Notes: generated by a model from the letters alone, not told the origin. Positions 44,601 to 53,614 are shown, numbered from the stretch's first letter. The stretch: 64,000 nucleotides of DNA from Bermanella sp047621325 (GCA_047621325.1 JBLHLT010000004.1:146728-210727), one strand, 5' to 3'. Translations and numbers: made by a program.

Positions 44601-47600
44601 AAATGGTTACCACGGCAGGTATTGCACCTGGCGGTTTTGACTTTCCGATAGAAGCAACCGCGTCCGGTCCGATTCGCAACACCATAAGCATGCCAGAATT
44701 TGATAAAGCGTATCTTGCACAAACGGATAACACCTTCGAATGGCTATGGCCAAGCGCTGGTTTCTTGCCGAATATTCCCTCGACTAAAATAGCGGTGAAG
44801 CACCCTATTAATCAACGTGTTCGCTTAACACTAAATGGCTCGCCAGTGAGTGAACTTAACTTTGCCAAACGCGAAAAATATGCCGCTAATCAATCGGCTA
44901 TAAGTCAGTGGGGCGGTGTGGATATTAAAGAAGGCAATAATACCTTTATTGCTTCTTTGGTTGATGAAAATGACAACGTTATTAACCGTAAAGAATTCCA
45001 ACTTCATTACGCAGGCTCCCCTACCCGTGTTGAGCTTGTAAAAGATGAAACCAAAGCCGTGGCTGACGGCGTTATAGCGCCTGTCATAGCCGTACAATTA
45101 TTTGATAAAGATGGCTACCCAGTGCGTAACGGCTTACAAGGTGAATTCACCATTGATAGCCCTTATAAAGCGCTCAACCCTAATAAAGACAAGGCTCAGA
45201 TTAACCGTAACGAATTCAAACCCAATTATGAAATCAGTGTCGATGGTATTGCTTACATCACTCTCGAGCCAACCACTCAGGCAGGCGAAGCCGTGATTCG
45301 TTTCCCTCTTGCCAATGGCCAAGAAGAGGAAGTCCGAGTTTGGCTAAAACCGCAAGCCCGTGACTGGATGTTGATAGCATTAGGTGAAGGTACCATTGGT
45401 TATCAAACCATTAGCGGCCACATTCAAAATGCCAAATTACATGACCAAGAAGACGGTTTCTATACCGATGGTCGCTTAGCATTATTTGCCAAAGGCCAAA
45501 TTGCAGGTGATTGGTTATTAACCGCCGCTTATGACAGCAATAAAGAAACCACCACGCCCTTTGAAAAATTATTAGACCCAAACAAGTACTACACCTTGTA
45601 CGGTGATAACAGTACGCAAAAGCTTGATGCCTCGATGGAAGGAAAGCTGTATTTACGTATCGAAAAAGAACGTTTTTATACCGTATTTGGTGACTACAGC
45701 ACCGACCTGAATAAAACAGAGTTGAGTACTTACTTACGAAAATTCCACGGTATTCAGTCCGTATTCCAAGGTGACATTGTTAGCTTTAACGCGTTTGTAA
45801 CAGAATCGGCACAGCGTTTTGCCCGTGATGAAATTCGCGGTGACGGCACCTCAGGTTTATATAAACTGTCTAATAAAGACATTATTAGCAATAGTGAAAC
45901 CATCAGCTTACAAGTACGTGACCGCTTTAGAAGTGAAGTGATTTTAAGTGAAGTCGAATTAGCCAAAGACAATGACTACAACATTGATTACATCGATGGC
46001 TCTATTTTCTTCAAGTCGCCTATACAAAGTACCGATGAAAATTTAAACCCACGATACATCGTTGCCCGCTACGAAACCCAAGATGACAGCACCAATGACC
46101 TTACCTACGGTGGTCGTGCCGCTGTTCATGTACTCGATAAAGCGGTTGAAGTGGGTACCACGTTAATTAGCGAAGAATTAGGTGACGACAGTAAAACCTT
46201 AAATAGCTTGGACCTACGTGTACAAGTGTCTGATCAGCTAGAAATTAAAGCAGAGACAGCAATCACAGAACAAATAAACAACGCCGTTAAAACCAGCGCA
46301 ACGGCCAACTACGTGAGTGTGGATTATCGCGGCGAACAATTACAAACCAAAGCTTATGTGCGCACAGAAGAAGCCGGCTTTGGTTTAGATCAATTAAACA
46401 ACAGTGAAGGCAGTACTGAAAAACTAGGCGTAGAAGGTACCTATTACTTAACCTCTCAAGAATATATTAATGCCTTAATCAGTGACCAAAATCAGCTAGG
46501 CAGTGAACAACGTTTATCAATGGCGGAAATGAAATTTAATAATGAATACGAGTTTGGTCGTTATCATTTAGGTGGCCGTGTTAGCGAGAACACAAATGCC
46601 ACTGGCGACAGCCAAACGATTCAACAGTTACTGGCTGGACACTCTTATACGCTGATGAATGGTCGCTGGTTACTAAGCGCCGACGTTGAGTTAAACATCA
46701 AACAAAATGATGAAATTTACGATTTACTGCGTTTAAGTAGTGATTTTAGAATTAATGATCAAGTGACGTTATTTGCCATTCATGAAACCGGTTTTGAACG
46801 TGATGCGCCTATGCGCAGTGTCGCGGGTTTACGCGCGACCCCTTGGCAAGGTATGCAAGTAAGTAATAGCGTTGAGCAACAACAAAGCAAAGACGGTAAT
46901 CGTTTATTTGCTGTACATGGCGTCAACCAAGAAGTGAACTTAAATGACAATTGGCAAATTAGCTTTGGTTATGACCAAAGCCAAAACCTAGAAAACAATG
47001 TGCTTGAGCAAGCTGACGACAGTGTCGTTAATTTTGTTCAAACCAGTGATGACTTTTATGCCATCAATGCTGGTTGGGGTTACCGCAGCCCTACTTGGCA
47101 GTGGACCAATAGAATTGAATACCGTGAAAGCGATGCCAATGAAAAATGGAACGCCATGAGTGGTGTCTATCGCCCAATCGGTTTAGGATTTGCGTTTGGT
47201 TTAAACGGCCAATATCGCTTAGATGATGCTGAAAGTCAGCGTACTGAATTTAAACAAGTTGAATTTGATATTGGCTTACGCCCACTGGCATTTGGTTTAG
47301 CGTGGTTAAACCAAACCAAATACATTGAAGAAGACGTCGAGACAACAGGTGACAGCGCATCGGCTAATTTAGTCAGCCGCCGCTTAGTCAATAACACCCA
47401 TGTGAACATGCGTTGGAGTAAAACCCAATTAAGCGCTCAGTACGGCTTAAAATATGTTGATGAAACCATTGATAACATCGACTATTCCGGCGTAATTGAT
47501 TTAATTGGCGCACAAGTTCGCCGTCACTTCACACCTAAATGGGATTGGGGCCTGCAAGGCCAGCGTCTATATGACTACGAATTAAAAGATAGCCGTCACA

Positions 47601-47785
47601 GTGCGGGTATTAGTATTGGTTACACACCTCAACTGAATACTTGGGTGAGCGTGGGCTACAACTTCGCAGGCTTCACCGATACCGACTTTGATGACGCCGG
47701 TTACAGCGCTCAAGGCATTTACTTGAAACTACGCATCAAAGCTGACCAAGACAACTTACGATCCCTAAAAACGTATTTTAATTAA
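41651..47785 (+). CDS. Giant outer-membrane protein: DUF11, OmpA-like domain and C-terminal beta-barrel
   Basis: A 2044-residue protein from a GTG start 6 bp after the previous gene. A long n-region precedes a signal peptide cut near residue 61 (NSAFA). The mature start NNTAYVDYKFRG fits the cluster motif. Domains by eye: DUF11 about 450-590; a SdrB/carboxypeptidase-regulatory-like domain about 598-655 (GARIYLENGTYVVTDEDG); OmpA peptidoglycan-binding domain about 860-968 with GHTD (D896) and R918 at the binding positions; an invasin-like beta domain about 1122-1235; then about 800 residues of alternating short strands with many aromatic and acidic residues, read as an outer-membrane barrel. 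The chain ends KTYFN. Function is unknown. Confidence 0.75.
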   Translation: MLLSLNKNAQPSCATLTQSAPRVLGRGKAKSTASLIKKSGVFAIALVSSLFALTASNSAFAATPDNTVVNNTAYVDYKFRGNDYQKQDSENFITARSSSGAGTPSVITLMHNSIDFSAQYAAAKAKADAANPPNSNFKSISQNLLSSGGTSNNAVTTRASSNGKSLSGNFVVNQGQCANDSSGKTLSTQPVPKNYQGQTLALPSTLALNSDDYFKVGDAIFVHLEDLDQNQDPTKVEKIIVTLLSENGEDQETIQLTETEKSSGLFTGYIQTVNKATNPPVAHNCALSVTSNSSIQASYQDQFDSLDLVKAGALFDPSSYVVNADTGEYINGIEVTLYDKDGVTLAQILSDEGGVFPSTVTTGSTVSVVGSDNVTYTYTFPYGGFAFPVLNGGEYMVKIGESAYHDYPIADEIQLTNIPQGPFNFDEDGSRGKVFNSGITFRIDVPLDPKDNSVLLTKIANKSQAGIGELVSYNIKLQNTEIPGTNVAIKDTLPAGFRYAAGSASIDGVKIADPAISSDGQNLTFTLANIAVNETLNLRYVARIGVSTPVGKATNTVWIEDQEDAPPLGQLGEGVLIGNTATAEVEIREDLFSNNTRLFGRVYVGDCEGNVEQEGISGARIYLENGTYVVTDEDGLWHIEGQKPGTHVVQLDTETLPKYLDLMACENYGQHAGREYSQFVDLAPGTMWRTDFVVKLKPPSQGEVTQRLSSRLAPITQVERESLAANSPVAQKILYRLVLSGSEVILKDLRSLVMLPEGVVYKPNSAVMDGSPVNEPKKYDAQTLLFSLNDPGKDWQHVLEFEAYIGKDAKPGELTTRSVAMFNSPSLNNQRTPIALTSALLALVPENNQVHKPKEAPKFGSFSEELSAADKQSMAVVIEKLKGLKDLQIEVAGHTDNVPIARRSRHIFKDNYELSLARARSAANYLMTELSLAPNQVSVSGFGANKPIAGNVNENTRSQNRRVEVNILSANNAMQIAKADSGNQMVTTAGIAPGGFDFPIEATASGPIRNTISMPEFDKAYLAQTDNTFEWLWPSAGFLPNIPSTKIAVKHPINQRVRLTLNGSPVSELNFAKREKYAANQSAISQWGGVDIKEGNNTFIASLVDENDNVINRKEFQLHYAGSPTRVELVKDETKAVADGVIAPVIAVQLFDKDGYPVRNGLQGEFTIDSPYKALNPNKDKAQINRNEFKPNYEISVDGIAYITLEPTTQAGEAVIRFPLANGQEEEVRVWLKPQARDWMLIALGEGTIGYQTISGHIQNAKLHDQEDGFYTDGRLALFAKGQIAGDWLLTAAYDSNKETTTPFEKLLDPNKYYTLYGDNSTQKLDASMEGKLYLRIEKERFYTVFGDYSTDLNKTELSTYLRKFHGIQSVFQGDIVSFNAFVTESAQRFARDEIRGDGTSGLYKLSNKDIISNSETISLQVRDRFRSEVILSEVELAKDNDYNIDYIDGSIFFKSPIQSTDENLNPRYIVARYETQDDSTNDLTYGGRAAVHVLDKAVEVGTTLISEELGDDSKTLNSLDLRVQVSDQLEIKAETAITEQINNAVKTSATANYVSVDYRGEQLQTKAYVRTEEAGFGLDQLNNSEGSTEKLGVEGTYYLTSQEYINALISDQNQLGSEQRLSMAEMKFNNEYEFGRYHLGGRVSENTNATGDSQTIQQLLAGHSYTLMNGRWLLSADVELNIKQNDEIYDLLRLSSDFRINDQVTLFAIHETGFERDAPMRSVAGLRATPWQGMQVSNSVEQQQSKDGNRLFAVHGVNQEVNLNDNWQISFGYDQSQNLENNVLEQADDSVVNFVQTSDDFYAINAGWGYRSPTWQWTNRIEYRESDANEKWNAMSGVYRPIGLGFAFGLNGQYRLDDAESQRTEFKQVEFDIGLRPLAFGLAWLNQTKYIEEDVETTGDSASANLVSRRLVNNTHVNMRWSKTQLSAQYGLKYVDETIDNIDYSGVIDLIGAQVRRHFTPKWDWGLQGQRLYDYELKDSRHSAGISIGYTPQLNTWVSVGYNFAGFTDTDFDDAGYSAQGIYLKLRIKADQDNLRSLKTYFN

Positions 47786-47789
47786 TTAG

Positions 47790-47818
47790 CTTAGCGGTTT
47801 ACTCTGCCGCTTAACTTT
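47790..47818. terminator. Terminator between the giant surface gene and mobA
   Basis: TTAGCGG and CCGCTTAA can pair around TTTACTCTG, followed shortly by seven T on the plus strand. An alternative stem uses CTTAAC and GGTTAAG around the T run. It lies between convergent genes. Confidence 0.5.
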
Positions 47819-47824
47819 TTTTGG

Positions 47825-48397
47825 TTAAGCTGGCCAGTCTTGCATTGTATTGATATTCGTAAACGCCGCTTTGTCTTTCGAAAAATCCACCCGCACAGGC
47901 TTTAAGCTTTCTAACCATTCGCCAGTGCGTCTGCGACCTGACAATAAATACATCATCAAACTGTCTTTATACTTTTTATGCAGCAAGACATGTAAGTGCT
48001 GCTGACGCTCGCCATCAAATGCCACACAGGCAAACGACAATTGATCACTGGCATGCTGCGCCATGACTTGAAGATAATTAACTGGCAGATTTGGCGTGTC
48101 ACAGGGGCTAAACAATAGCCATTCTTGCTTTGCCGTCTCCATCGCGCTTAGCATGCCAAGTAACGGCCCTGCGTGAGGCTCAATCTCAGTGTAATGATGG
48201 TCAGAAAACGTATTAAAACCTAACGCCTGATACTGATCTTGATGCTGGTTACAGTTTAAAAGCAGCTCTTGGCTCCCCTCAAACCCCTTAGCGACCTGTG
48301 ACACCATGGCCTCACCCAAATACGTCATAAGGCCTTTATCTTGCCCCATTCGCCGGCTCTGCCCTCCACATAAAATAATGCCGCTAATCTTAAGCAT
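47825..48397 (-). CDS. mobA: Molybdenum cofactor guanylyltransferase MobA
   Basis: A 190-residue nucleotidyltransferase. The N-terminal GTP-binding loop is ILCGGQSRRMGQDKG, the hallmark of MobA; LFSPCDTPNLP provides the acidic metal site, and GPLLGMLSAME precedes it. It attaches GMP to molybdopterin to form the bis-MGD precursor. Length matches E. coli MobA. The moeB/thiF-like gene at 50745 is in the same wider cofactor area but not the same operon. Confidence 0.93.
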   Translation of the reverse strand: MLKISGIILCGGQSRRMGQDKGLMTYLGEAMVSQVAKGFEGSQELLLNCNQHQDQYQALGFNTFSDHHYTEIEPHAGPLLGMLSAMETAKQEWLLFSPCDTPNLPVNYLQVMAQHASDQLSFACVAFDGERQQHLHVLLHKKYKDSLMMYLLSGRRRTGEWLESLKPVRVDFSKDKAAFTNINTMQDWPA

Positions 48398-48556
48398 TGG
48401 CTTTCTCTGTTTAATACATATGTGGCCTATTTTCCCACAGCTTCCCCCTGTAAGGTACTATCTCGTCGGCTTTACACAGTTAAACCAACGCCTTGACAGA
48501 AACCTTCGATGGGCGTTTAATGCCATAATCTCAGCGAACAAGTGTTTACCCAAGTT

Positions 48557-49198
48557 ATGATAAAACGTCACCTTAGAGATCCATTTTCTGGCCTTAGCCA
48601 CTTATTCGGCGCATTCATGGCCTTAGCCGCCTTGCCTTATATGCTAAGTAATATTCCTGAACAAAACTTCGGCACCTATCTAGCAGGCTACCTTGTATTT
48701 GGTTTAAGCATGTTTTTAATGTTTGCTTCAAGTGCGGTTTACCACCTAATGGAAATTAGCGAAGCAGGCATTCGCACTCTTAAACGCATCGACCATATGG
48801 CTATTTATGTGATGATTGCCGGCTCATATACACCCTTTTGTCTAATAGGCTTAGAAGGCTCTCAAGCATGGTGGATGTTCGGCATTGTTTGGGGAATCGC
48901 GTTTGTAGGCATATTAAAGAAGATCTTTTGGCTACATGCCCCCCGCTGGTTTAGCACCTTACTGTATTTAGCAATGGGTTGGATTAGCCTGTTTGTGTAT
49001 GAGCCCTTAAGTGAATCGCTTTCAGATGGGGCGATTAATTGGTTGCTCGCGGGCGGCGTTTGTTACAGCGTAGGGGCTGTCGTGTATGCCACAAAATGGC
49101 CAAACTTACACAAGCAGTTTGATTTCCATGACCTTTGGCATATTTTTGTGCTAGCAGGTGCCGCGTGTCATTTTGTCAGTATTGGCGTGTATTTGTAA
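48557..49198 (+). CDS. Hemolysin III family (PAQR-like) membrane protein
   Basis: About 213 residues, seven hydrophobic segments. I use the ATG at 48557; a GTG at 48542 is also possible. Family motifs: SSAVYHLMEISE after the second segment, DHMAIYVMIAGSYTPFCL at the third, and DLWHIFVLAGAACHFVSIGVY at the C-terminus, which supply the conserved Ser, Asp and His residues of the metal site. The family includes Bacillus hemolysin III and eukaryotic progestin/adiponectin receptors; its bacterial role is membrane-lipid related. A strong hairpin follows. Confidence 0.9.
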   Translation: MIKRHLRDPFSGLSHLFGAFMALAALPYMLSNIPEQNFGTYLAGYLVFGLSMFLMFASSAVYHLMEISEAGIRTLKRIDHMAIYVMIAGSYTPFCLIGLEGSQAWWMFGIVWGIAFVGILKKIFWLHAPRWFSTLLYLAMGWISLFVYEPLSESLSDGAINWLLAGGVCYSVGAVVYATKWPNLHKQFDFHDLWHIFVLAGAACHFVSIGVYL

Positions 49199-49203
49199 AA
49201 ATT

Positions 49204-49241
49204 AAAACGCAAGCGCCTAGCTACGCTAGGCGCTTGCGTTA
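49204..49241. terminator. Bidirectional hairpin terminator
   Basis: AACGCAAGCGCCTAGC and GCTAGGCGCTTGCGTT form a perfect 16-bp stem with the 3-nt loop TAC, between convergent genes. Only short T runs flank it, so it may act as a transcript-end stabiliser as much as a terminator. The AAGCGCC core also occurs in the REP-like elements. Confidence 0.65.
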
Positions 49242-49259
49242 GTAACAGCTGATCAATGA

Positions 49260-49907
49260 TTACGCCTCTTTTTGCGCAATCTCCGTTAAAGCCTGCACAA
49301 AACTTTCAACTGGCTGTCCACCGCTGATCAAGTACTGGTTATTAATAATAAATGCCGGTACTGAATTGATACCCATCGATTTGTATTTGTTCTCTTCGTC
49401 TTTAACCTTCGTACGCAGTACATCATCCGCCAGCGCCTTTTCTACATGGGCTTTATCAAGCCACACTGATTGTGCAACTTGAATTAAAACCGCCTGATCA
49501 CTGACATTTAAACCCTCACCAAAATAGGCCTGAAACAAGGCCAGTTTTAATTCTGTTTGTTTATTTTGAGTCTCAGCAAAATCCAACAGCACATGGCAAT
49601 CAAGCGTGTTAAATATACGAGAGCGCTGATCAAAATTGAACTCAATCCCAGCTTTGTGCCCAACGTCCACTAAGTGTTGCTGGTTTTGTTTTAGCTGGGT
49701 TGCGTCTAAGCCATATTTTTCAGCAAGGTGTTCATCAATCGCTTGGCCTTGGTTTGGCATATTAGGGTTAAGCTGGAAGGGGTGCCATTGAATGTCGGCT
49801 TGAATATCACTTGAAACGGCTTCTAACGCAGTCGATAAATGCGCATAACCCACGGCACACCAAGGGCAAACCACATCGCTGACAATATCAATTTTTAAGT
49901 TTTTCAT
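49260..49907 (-). CDS. DsbA family protein, FrnE-like
   Basis: A 215-residue thioredoxin-fold protein beginning MKNLKIDIVSDVVCPWC; GGAG sits 8 bp before this ATG, and an upstream TTG start would place that GGAG inside the gene. The active site is CPWC in VVCPWCAVGY. The long helical insert and a cis-Pro segment GINSVPAFIINNQYLISGG fit the FrnE group, related to 2-hydroxychromene-2-carboxylate isomerases. No signal peptide is seen, so it acts in the cytosol; in other bacteria such proteins assist oxidative-stress tolerance. Confidence 0.9.
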   Translation of the reverse strand: MKNLKIDIVSDVVCPWCAVGYAHLSTALEAVSSDIQADIQWHPFQLNPNMPNQGQAIDEHLAEKYGLDATQLKQNQQHLVDVGHKAGIEFNFDQRSRIFNTLDCHVLLDFAETQNKQTELKLALFQAYFGEGLNVSDQAVLIQVAQSVWLDKAHVEKALADDVLRTKVKDEENKYKSMGINSVPAFIINNQYLISGGQPVESFVQALTEIAQKEA

Positions 49908-49997
49908 AATGGGCTCCAATTAGGTTCAATGCCTACATTGAACGCCAATCTCACCCATTCCACTAGAGGTTACTAAGCAACAATGAATTGCACATGA

Positions 49998-50645
49998 TTA
50001 CTCTACATCTAATCGATAGACTTCGTTTAACTGCGCAAGCTCATTAATAGTGACATTAAGGTTATTCACTTTGCCGTCTTTTAAGCCGTATACCCAGCCA
50101 TGTACCGCCAACTTTTGGCCATTCGCCCAAGCGTCTTGCACGATAGAGGTATGACACAAATTATATACTTGGCGAACAACATTCAATTCGCATAACAAAT
50201 CGACTTTCTCTTCTTCCGATTGTAGGCCTTTGAACATGTTACGCTTTTGATGATACAAATCGCGGATCTCTAATAGCCAGTTATCAATCAAACCTAATTT
50301 TTGGTTATTCATCGCAGCTCTCACACCACCACAACCATAATGTCCAACCACGATCACATGTCGAACTTTAAGTACTTCAACGGCGTATTGCAGTACCGAT
50401 AGCAAATTCATGTCAGTATGCACCACCATGTTGGCCACATTTCGGTGCACAAATAACTCGCCAGGCATCAATCCAACGATTTCATTTGCTGGCACACGAG
50501 AGTCACTGCAACCAATCCATAAATAGTCTGGGTCTTGTTGTTTAGCAAGCGTTGGGAAAAAATCAGGATCATTTCGGCTGATCTCATCTGACCAGTTACG
50601 ATTATTATCAATTAGATCTTGTAATGATTTAACGTCTTTTTCCAC
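49998..50645 (-). CDS. can: Beta-class carbonic anhydrase
   Basis: A 215-residue beta carbonic anhydrase. Zinc ligands are in IGCSDSRVPANEI (Cys, with the Asp-Arg dyad) and VVGHYGCGGVRAAM (His and Cys). Conserved GELFVHRNVANMV lies between. It catalyses interconversion of CO2 and bicarbonate in the cytosol and could supply bicarbonate for the biotin-dependent carboxylase at 17599-22330, although it is far away. Length fits the E. coli Can type. Confidence 0.96.
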   Translation of the reverse strand: MEKDVKSLQDLIDNNRNWSDEISRNDPDFFPTLAKQQDPDYLWIGCSDSRVPANEIVGLMPGELFVHRNVANMVVHTDMNLLSVLQYAVEVLKVRHVIVVGHYGCGGVRAAMNNQKLGLIDNWLLEIRDLYHQKRNMFKGLQSEEEKVDLLCELNVVRQVYNLCHTSIVQDAWANGQKLAVHGWVYGLKDGKVNNLNVTINELAQLNEVYRLDVE

Positions 50646-50744
50646 AAGTGCCTCCGCTTAACATTCTACATAAAACTGTAACGATACTTTTTACATCATT
50701 TGTTTTATGGGTGTCAGTAACTTTCTTGTCGTATCTAAGTTAAA

Positions 50745-51494
50745 TTACTTTTTTTGACTACATACTGGGCAATTTATATTTTTACTCACCGAAAATGAGC
50801 GCATCGATAAATCAAGAGCATCAAAGCTCACTAATTTACCGATTGATGGCGAACCTATTTTTGAAATTAATTTCACCGTTTCTAAGGCTTGCATAACCCC
50901 CATCAAGCCAACCACAGGCGATAAAATTCCCGACTGACTGCAAGTATCTTGCTGTCCAGATAAGTCAGGGTACACACATTGATAACAAGGCGCGTTATCT
51001 TCACGAGGGTCAACCACCATCAGCTGACCTTCAAATCGAATCGCTGCTGCACTAACTAGGGGCGTTTTAGTCTGAATGCAGATTTTATTGTGCATCATGC
51101 GTGACGCGCTGTTATCCGTGCAATCTACCACCACATCAACCGAATTAATCAGCGCCAATAATTGGTTGTCATCTAGCAAGTGGTCGATGGCTTCAATCGT
51201 GATAGACGAGTTAAGTTGCTGTAATTGTTGTTGCGCCGATTGGGCTTTATTCATGTTGAGCGTGTTTTCACTGTGCACGACTTGACGATGAAGATTAGAC
51301 AGCTCTACCGTGTCTGGGTCTAACAAGGTTAAACGCCCAATACCAGAGCCCGCCAAATATTGCGAAGCACTGGCGCCCAAACCACCCAATCCTAAAATCA
51401 GAACATGGCTATTAAGTAACGCTTGCTGACCGTCGTAATCTAATTGTGGCAATAATAAGTGGCGACTGTAACGCTCTAATTCTTGATCATTCAT
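50745..51494 (-). CDS. moeB: Adenylyltransferase of the MoeB/ThiF family
   Basis: A 249-residue E1-like enzyme. The ATP site is ILGLGGLGASASQYLAGSGIG; next LLDPDTVELSNLHRQVVHSE, the catalytic D in VVDCTDNSASR, and two zinc-binding CxxC pairs, CYQC and CPVC near the end. It adenylates the C-terminal glycine of a small sulfur carrier (MoaD or ThiS). MoeB and ThiF cannot be separated reliably by sequence alone; mobA nearby tilts the call toward MoeB. No rhodanese domain is attached. Confidence 0.87.
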   Translation of the reverse strand: MNDQELERYSRHLLLPQLDYDGQQALLNSHVLILGLGGLGASASQYLAGSGIGRLTLLDPDTVELSNLHRQVVHSENTLNMNKAQSAQQQLQQLNSSITIEAIDHLLDDNQLLALINSVDVVVDCTDNSASRMMHNKICIQTKTPLVSAAAIRFEGQLMVVDPREDNAPCYQCVYPDLSGQQDTCSQSGILSPVVGLMGVMQALETVKLISKIGSPSIGKLVSFDALDLSMRSFSVSKNINCPVCSQKK

Positions 51495-51573
51495 AATGCG
51501 ATGATTCCGGCCTATTCATACAAAATACATCCTGCGCACTTTAACATTTTTCACCTCGGCCGATAGCTAATAC

Positions 51574-53472
51574 ATGAAATCTATTTGCCTTACGATACTT
51601 GTTTTTTTGGCGCTCACTGGCTGCGGTGGTTCTGGTGGAGGAACAACCGCAACCACCACATTGAATGTGCCATTATTGCCTGCCTCACCGGTTTCCCGTT
51701 TAGTATTGCCAACCGACTATGTGGGGTTTTTCATCGGGGTCGCACCGCTTGGCACCAATAAGCAATTAGCCACCAGCCAACAGTTTACTCAACAACTGTA
51801 TGCGCTAGATGCTGACAACGTGATCACCCCTGTCTCCTTTTTGGACATCGCAGGCCTTGCCTTAGATTTAACAGGCAATGTGAGCTTTGCCGAAGAAGAG
51901 CACATCATTCCACTCGATGTCATGGTGATGAACCCTGACTACATCATGCTCACCTTGTTTCATCGTAACTTTGATACCGATGCCGATAATGACTACTACA
52001 ACCTATTGGTTGATTTAAGAACAGGCACCGTAGTAAGCGCACCTGTTGGGTTAAACGCACAAGGCAACAGTGGTCGCAGTTCGTTAACGCAGCTTGGCCG
52101 CGATTATTTCCCCCCTGATAGCCGCTGGAATGATACTGGTGACCTATATGTGATCAGCGTCGACTATGAAGCCCTCGATATGATGGAAGAAGTCGATCAC
52201 GAAGAAATTATTGATCATCACAGCGGTGTGCCCTGCCCAACGAACGAAAGCGAGGATGACACCGACGAAGAAGCCGAAACAAGCGAAGACGCTGTCACCG
52301 ATGATACAACTGACGCAACCGATGGCGATACGACAACAGACCCCACGACAGCAGACCCCAGCACCACCGAAACACCCACCGAAGAGGTGCTCACTTGTAC
52401 CGGCCCAATCGGCGGCACCGTAAAACCTGCACCGGTAATTGATCCAACCACAGCCGACCCAACGGCAACAGCGGCAACAGCGGCAACAGCGGCAACAGCG
52501 ACAACTAATGCCACTACAGCAGCATTCACTGCTGGCAATGCGAGCTATGCACTGGCGACCTCTCACACCAAAGCCCCCACCCCGACCAATATCTATAAGA
52601 TGCGACTAGGGGCGGCTAACCAATACAGCCTTGAGCAAGTCAGCTTAGAAGATGACCGCCCAGGGTTAGGCCAATTTATCGTGAGCCGAGCGGGCATCAT
52701 GATTTATCGCAATCTCGATGGGGGCGATAATAGTTATCGGGTTTTATTAGAAAACTGCGAAGACGTCACTGGCCGCTTAAGTACGGTATTACTGGCCCCC
52801 TATACCAGTTTAATGGTGGCCGACGATGATGCCGGCAATAGCAGCATTTTTGAAATCACCGAACGGGGCATCAACAAACTCATATTTAGCTGCAATGGCA
52901 ATGTCATGCGCCAATCTTACAGTGGTTACACCACTCGAATAAGCAGCTTACGCTTGCCCTATAACAGTGAAAGCGTGAGTTCTTACGACTATATATACCC
53001 ATACTTTATTAACTCAAGCTGTCAGGCTGGCCGTGTATTTCCACGCCAAGCCCCCGAAATCGAAATTCTAAATCCTATGCCCTCTATTCCGGGGCTACCA
53101 AGCAGCGACGTTCGTGGCTTGCGTAAAAGTCAGATGTTCAACAATGCCCTTTACTGTATTGGTTATGACGCAGGTCTAAACCTGTCGGTTGCTCAACTAG
53201 ACACCACTAACAGTGATGACGACTTTGAGTTTTTAACCTTAGATTTTGGTTTATGGCTACCCGACTTTGACACCTTGCATGTACTCGCCGACAATCATGT
53301 GATCTTTACCGGTACTTCCCGTGTAAGCACCGAGGTAAAAACCATCATGCTCAACACCGACGGCGAAGAGTTTGACCTAACTGACGCCTTGGTGGGATTA
53401 AAAGTAGCCCAACAGATTGAAGTCATACCTCCAACAGGTACCACCTATAGCTCAAATTTGGTGGAAGAATAA
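51574..53472 (+). CDS. Large lipoprotein with acidic/threonine linker, unknown function
   Basis: A 632-residue lipoprotein: lipobox LTGC at residues 14-17 is followed by a glycine-rich spacer. Residues about 212-300 are a low-complexity linker rich in Asp, Glu and Thr, ending in a short alanine/threonine repeat encoded by a 9-bp tandem repeat. The flanking parts (about 35-210 and 330-620) are beta-rich with phrases like LVDLRTGTVVSAPVG and EITERGINKLIFSC, and could be two halves of a beta-propeller. Cysteines occur in likely pairs. I recognise no family. Confidence 0.7.
   Translation: MKSICLTILVFLALTGCGGSGGGTTATTTLNVPLLPASPVSRLVLPTDYVGFFIGVAPLGTNKQLATSQQFTQQLYALDADNVITPVSFLDIAGLALDLTGNVSFAEEEHIIPLDVMVMNPDYIMLTLFHRNFDTDADNDYYNLLVDLRTGTVVSAPVGLNAQGNSGRSSLTQLGRDYFPPDSRWNDTGDLYVISVDYEALDMMEEVDHEEIIDHHSGVPCPTNESEDDTDEEAETSEDAVTDDTTDATDGDTTTDPTTADPSTTETPTEEVLTCTGPIGGTVKPAPVIDPTTADPTATAATAATAATATTNATTAAFTAGNASYALATSHTKAPTPTNIYKMRLGAANQYSLEQVSLEDDRPGLGQFIVSRAGIMIYRNLDGGDNSYRVLLENCEDVTGRLSTVLLAPYTSLMVADDDAGNSSIFEITERGINKLIFSCNGNVMRQSYSGYTTRISSLRLPYNSESVSSYDYIYPYFINSSCQAGRVFPRQAPEIEILNPMPSIPGLPSSDVRGLRKSQMFNNALYCIGYDAGLNLSVAQLDTTNSDDDFEFLTLDFGLWLPDFDTLHVLADNHVIFTGTSRVSTEVKTIMLNTDGEEFDLTDALVGLKVAQQIEVIPPTGTTYSSNLVEE
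52463..52498 (+). repeat. Four copies of a 9-bp tandem repeat
   Basis: CGGCAACAG is repeated exactly four times, then a degenerate CGACAAC follows. It encodes Ala-Thr-Ala in the linker of the lipoprotein. Because 9 is divisible by 3, copy-number change would alter linker length without frameshift. Confidence 0.9.
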
Positions 53473-53614
53473 ACAAGTCCCGTCATACAAGACGTCAGTA
53501 AAAGCCAAGCTCAAATTAAATCCATCACAGTGAGTCTCTATGAGCCTTGCAGCTGTACCTTATGAGAAAGCAAAGTGATAACATGTGGGTAATTTTTTTA
53601 TTTGCAGTAATATC

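Noticed and set aside
52144..52566. Cys/Gly-rich minus-strand frame inside the lipoprotein gene
   Set aside because: It is an artefact of the low-complexity repeat read in antisense; no ribosome site or conserved feature.
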